This document shows positions 31,341 to 34,144 of a DNA stretch of 34,144 nt, in pieces. The notes beneath the pieces are model-generated. The model was not told the origin of the DNA. It searched no databases and saw nothing but the letters and a program-made list of their open reading frames with translations. The DNA is from Methylophaga sp. (GTDB lineage: Bacteria > Pseudomonadota > Gammaproteobacteria > Nitrosococcales > Methylophagaceae). The position numbers and the translations under genes are program-made. Position 1 is the stretch's first letter. Every line of letters begins with the position of its first letter. The stretch lies in contig JASBUF010000018.1 of assembly GCA_030148085.1 (NCBI GenBank), positions 1 through 34,144 of the forward strand, written 5' to 3'.

Positions 31341-32393
31341 TCAGCCAAACATTTTTCCGACAAATCGCCCGAGTTTATCTGAGCGCTTGGGATCGCGCAG
31401 CGATTGCATTACCGGTTCACGCATGCCCGGTAAAAACACCAGATCGGCAAACAGTTGACTGAATACCGGATAACCACCGGCTTCATTATTTGCCAGTTGC
31501 TCCATATACAGCTTACAGATGTGCGGCTGTTTCAGGCTGCGCCAGCAACGGCCTGTGATAGTGGCCAATACCTCGACATCACGGCTACAACGGTGTTTGA
31601 GAACGCGCTGTACCATACTATCGACCAGCCCGCTCGCCGGGCTATTTGAGGCCGCACGCAGAGTGGCACAAACAATACTGATATCTGGCTGTCTATCCTG
31701 CAGTTGTACCTCAAGCCGTTGTGACAGCATCTCCACGATATTTGTGGTGGGGCTGGCTGATTCGAGAAACGTGCTCAAAACCTTAAATGGTTCTGCAGGC
31801 AGCTTGGGCAAGGTTTGAAGTAGTCCCAGTGTTTCCTGATGATCATCCACCCTGACCGCCACATCCGCGACCCCCTGCATGCCCAGCGTATCCCAGCTTT
31901 CCATAGGCCGTTTACCGGTGAAGTAGGCATGGGCATCTTTGAAAAACGCTGACGGTGGGAGTGACAGACTACGCGTGGCATGTGCATTAAAGGCAGCCAT
32001 TTTGTCTTCACGCGGGGTAAAGGTATACGGACTGTCTTTCAGCGCGCCTTCGATTTGCTGACCATCCGCCGCAGCCAGCATACATTCACCGACACGTTCC
32101 AGCAGCATGACCAGAAATTCATCCCGTGCCGATTGAATTAACAGCCCCTGCTCATCAAGCGGAAACTTAAGAAACCACACATAGTGTTTATCAACGGCAT
32201 CTGGATGCCAAAAAATGACACCAAACAAGGCGCTACGCTGAAATGGATAGGGATAGGGCGTTTTAGCCCATTCAAAATTCACGAACTCATCTGGACTGAG
32301 CTTGGCGACACGGCGGCCAAGATCAAACACGCGGTATTTTGCGCCGCTGTGATGCAGAAACTCACTCAGAGTGGTGATTTTTTGTTCGCTCAT
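31341..32393 (-). CDS. DUF3549 family protein
   Basis: This 350-residue cytoplasmic protein has no signal peptide or membrane helix. Its start TLSEFLHHSGAKYRVFDLGRRVAKL and the YPYPFQRSALFGVIFW block match what I recall of DUF3549, found in pseudomonads and relatives. The second half is helical, possibly repeat-like (PAEPFKVLSTFLESA; TNIVEMLSQRLEVQ). No function is known. It lies 8 nt after argJ on the same strand, so it is likely co-transcribed with it. Confidence 0.85.
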   Translation of the reverse strand: MSEQKITTLSEFLHHSGAKYRVFDLGRRVAKLSPDEFVNFEWAKTPYPYPFQRSALFGVIFWHPDAVDKHYVWFLKFPLDEQGLLIQSARDEFLVMLLERVGECMLAAADGQQIEGALKDSPYTFTPREDKMAAFNAHATRSLSLPPSAFFKDAHAYFTGKRPMESWDTLGMQGVADVAVRVDDHQETLGLLQTLPKLPAEPFKVLSTFLESASPTTNIVEMLSQRLEVQLQDRQPDISIVCATLRAASNSPASGLVDSMVQRVLKHRCSRDVEVLATITGRCWRSLKQPHICKLYMEQLANNEAGGYPVFSQLFADLVFLPGMREPVMQSLRDPKRSDKLGRFVGKMFG

Positions 32394-32401
32394 GCTTGTA
32401 C

Positions 32402-33628
32402 TCAGGTGCGGTACTCAGCGTTGATTTTGACGTAATCGTAGGAAAAGTCACAAGTCCAGACCAAATCTTCCGCCTGACCACGCTCTAAATCAACGGTAAT
32501 AGTAATTTCAGCCTGATTCATCACCGTCTGGCCCTGCTCTTCAGTATAGCTGGCGGCAGGCTGGCCATGATCGACAATGCACACCTCATCAAGGTAGATA
32601 CTGACACCATTCAAATCGAAATCCTCAATGCCACTACGGCCGACTGCAGCGAGAATCCGTCCCCAGTTAGGATCTGATGCAAATAAGGCCGTTTTCACCA
32701 ATGGTGAATGGGCAATGGTATAGGCGACTTGACGGCATTCATCTTCATGACGGCCTTGCTTGACCGCAATCGAAATAAACTTGGTCGCACCTTCACCGTC
32801 TCTGACAATCGCTTGTGCCAGATAACGGCACAAATCAGTCAATGCAGTTAACAAGCGCTCACCATCATCGCTCGTGATGCTGTCAATTTCAGCATTACCG
32901 GCTTTACCGGTTGCCATCAACACACAGGCATCATTGGTCGAGGTATCACCATCGACGGTAATGCGGTTAAACGATTGGTTCATTGCCTGCTGTAACATTG
33001 CTGACAGCACGGGCTGTGACACTGCCGCATCAGTCGCAATGTAAGCGAGCATAGTCGCCATGTCTGGACGGATCATGCCAGAGCCCTTGGACATACCGGT
33101 GATGGTGATTGTTTTACCATCCAGTTCCAGTTGTACCGATCTTGCCTTGGCAATGGTATCGGTGGTCATGATGGCATGGGCTGCGTTAAACCAGTTGTCT
33201 GCACTTAAGGCTTCACGCGCTTCAGGCAACACAGCCGTGATTTTATCTACCGGCAGCGGCTGACCGATTACCCCTGTGGAGAATGGTAATACCGCTTCTG
33301 CCTGTGAAGACATCACCTCAGCAACCGCCTGACAGCAGGCTTTGGCAGCCGCCATCCCGGCCTCGCCAGTCCCGGCATTGGCATTACCGGAATTAATCAG
33401 TAAATAGCGGGTAGCCGTCGCAGCCTGATGGGCTTTCGCCAGGGTGACCGGCGCGGCACAAAAGGCATTCGTAGTATAGACCGCGGCACTGTTTGTACCT
33501 TCAGCCAGTTCAATCAGCACTACATCTTTACGGCCGGGCTTTTTAATACCAGCACTAGCCGTAGCCAGCCGAATACCGTCAACAGTGAACAAACTATCCG
33601 GTGCTGGTGCCGCAAGATTTACCGCCAT
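32402..33628 (-). CDS. argJ: Glutamate N-acetyltransferase / amino-acid acetyltransferase ArgJ
   Basis: ArgJ transfers acetyl from N-acetylornithine to glutamate, recycling the acetyl group in arginine synthesis, and some versions also use acetyl-CoA. The 408-residue precursor contains the autocleavage site ATML with nucleophile Thr192 (RPDMATMLAYIATDA), and SAGIKKPGRKDVV, INSGNANAGTG and ASDPNWGRILAA are family blocks. The ATG at 33628 overlaps the secA stop (TAATG), and its MAVNLAAP start matches other ArgJ proteins; an ATG at 33649 would start inside secA. Cleavage would yield alpha and beta chains. Substrate range (mono- or bifunctional) is not evident. Confidence 0.96.
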   Translation of the reverse strand: MAVNLAAPAPDSLFTVDGIRLATASAGIKKPGRKDVVLIELAEGTNSAAVYTTNAFCAAPVTLAKAHQAATATRYLLINSGNANAGTGEAGMAAAKACCQAVAEVMSSQAEAVLPFSTGVIGQPLPVDKITAVLPEAREALSADNWFNAAHAIMTTDTIAKARSVQLELDGKTITITGMSKGSGMIRPDMATMLAYIATDAAVSQPVLSAMLQQAMNQSFNRITVDGDTSTNDACVLMATGKAGNAEIDSITSDDGERLLTALTDLCRYLAQAIVRDGEGATKFISIAVKQGRHEDECRQVAYTIAHSPLVKTALFASDPNWGRILAAVGRSGIEDFDLNGVSIYLDEVCIVDHGQPAASYTEEQGQTVMNQAEITITVDLERGQAEDLVWTCDFSYDYVKINAEYRT

Positions 33629-34144
33629 TAACTGATGGCTCCATGACATTGTTTGAACTTCTTGCCACTACCACATGGGCAAGGATCATTACGGCCCACT
33701 TTGCTGCCGTCACGCATATACGGTTGTGAAGCTTCCGGTGCCTCCGCATCCTCCTGCCCCATCTGCTCGGCTGAATCATGCTGATATTCGACATCCGCCG
33801 ATTGACGACGCTGCTCATTGACCGCTTCAACATCTTCCGGTGCTCTGACCTGCACGCGCGAGAGAATGCGAATCACCTCGTGCTTAATATTGTCCAGCAT
33901 GGTGGTGAACAGGCTGAAAGACTCGCGTTTGTATTCCTGTTTCGGATCTTTTTGTGCGTAACCACGCAGATTGATACCGGTGCGCAGGTAGTCCATCTGT
34001 GCCAGATGCTCTTTCCACTGGCCGTCCAGCGTCTGCAGCATGACGGCTTTTTCGAAATGACGCATCAGCTCTTCGCCGACAGTTTCTTCCTTCGCTTTAT
34101 AGGCCTTGTCGGCTTCTTCCAGAATACGCTCGCGCAGGCTTTCT
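33628..34144 (-). CDS. secA: Preprotein translocase subunit SecA (C-terminal part)
   Basis: This minus-strand frame is open to the window edge, with about 171 residues of the C-terminus. SecA is the ATPase that drives Sec-dependent export. The helical scaffold end [36 protein letters not shown] is highly conserved. An acidic, variable linker follows, then the zinc-binding tail [13 protein letters not shown] that binds SecB. Everything N-terminal of this lies outside the window. The stop overlaps the argJ start. Confidence 0.96.
   Translation of the reverse strand, partial: ESLRERILEEADKAYKAKEETVGEELMRHFEKAVMLQTLDGQWKEHLAQMDYLRTGINLRGYAQKDPKQEYKRESFSLFTTMLDNIKHEVIRILSRVQVRAPEDVEAVNEQRRQSADVEYQHDSAEQMGQEDAEAPEASQPYMRDGSKVGRNDPCPCGSGKKFKQCHGAIS

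Noticed and set aside
1-34144. Mobile elements, tRNA genes, phage or defence islands
   Set aside because: None seen: no transposase, integrase or toxin-antitoxin pair, no tRNA-like fold noticed by eye, and gene content is uniformly housekeeping or conserved accessory.

Overview
The window looks like ordinary, gene-dense chromosome of a free-living gammaproteobacterium with roughly balanced base composition. The genus is not provable from the sequence. The mix of housekeeping genes would fit a Methylophaga or Piscirickettsiaceae type of organism, but that is only a guess. I see no tRNA, rRNA, CRISPR array, insertion sequence, integrase or prophage gene.

Layout. (1) 1-7713: the 5' two thirds of ffh on the minus strand diverges from ypjD-yfjD, a large orphan gene (645 codons, possible divergent PilZ-like C-terminus) and an AsmA-family gene ending in a strong terminator. 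(2) 7722-12589: mutY-yggX, a cold-shock gene with a long leader, then a zinc-metallopeptidase-like gene coupled to a short HugZ-like gene, a DUF4197 gene and a membrane c-type cytochrome. (3) 12723-15776: one 1017-residue protein joining an ammonium transporter to HAMP-like, PAS, GGDEF and EAL domains. (4) 15779-20367, minus strand: the ABC-F genes uup and yheS in tandem, then ung. (5) 20434-23162: a CpxP/Spy-like periplasmic gene divergent from a CpxR/CpxA-like two-component system, with GTAAA-N5-GTAAA between them. (6) 23215-23351: a non-coding transcription unit with promoter, Fur-like inverted repeat over the -10 and strong terminator. It is the best candidate here for something undescribed, a roughly 100-nt regulatory RNA. 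(7) 23435-26137: msrB and an overlapping GIY-YIG gene, a SYLF lipoid-binding gene overlapping an ASCH gene, then dodecin and an FNT channel on the minus strand. (8) 26315-31335: a deaD-type RNA helicase, a fused SpmA/SpmB-like membrane protein, a 2OG-Fe(II) oxygenase overlapping a peptide deformylase, and a PPOX-fold protein. (9) 31341-34144, minus strand: the end of secA, then argJ and a DUF3549 gene in one compact run.

Themes. Envelope stress and redox repair stand out: Cpx-like system, MsrB, AsmA, YggX, MutY and Ung. So does second-messenger control: a c-di-GMP enzyme joined to ammonium sensing, and a possible c-di-GMP binding orphan. Promoters and terminators were found by eye. Family names come from recalled motifs and similarity, not from a database search.
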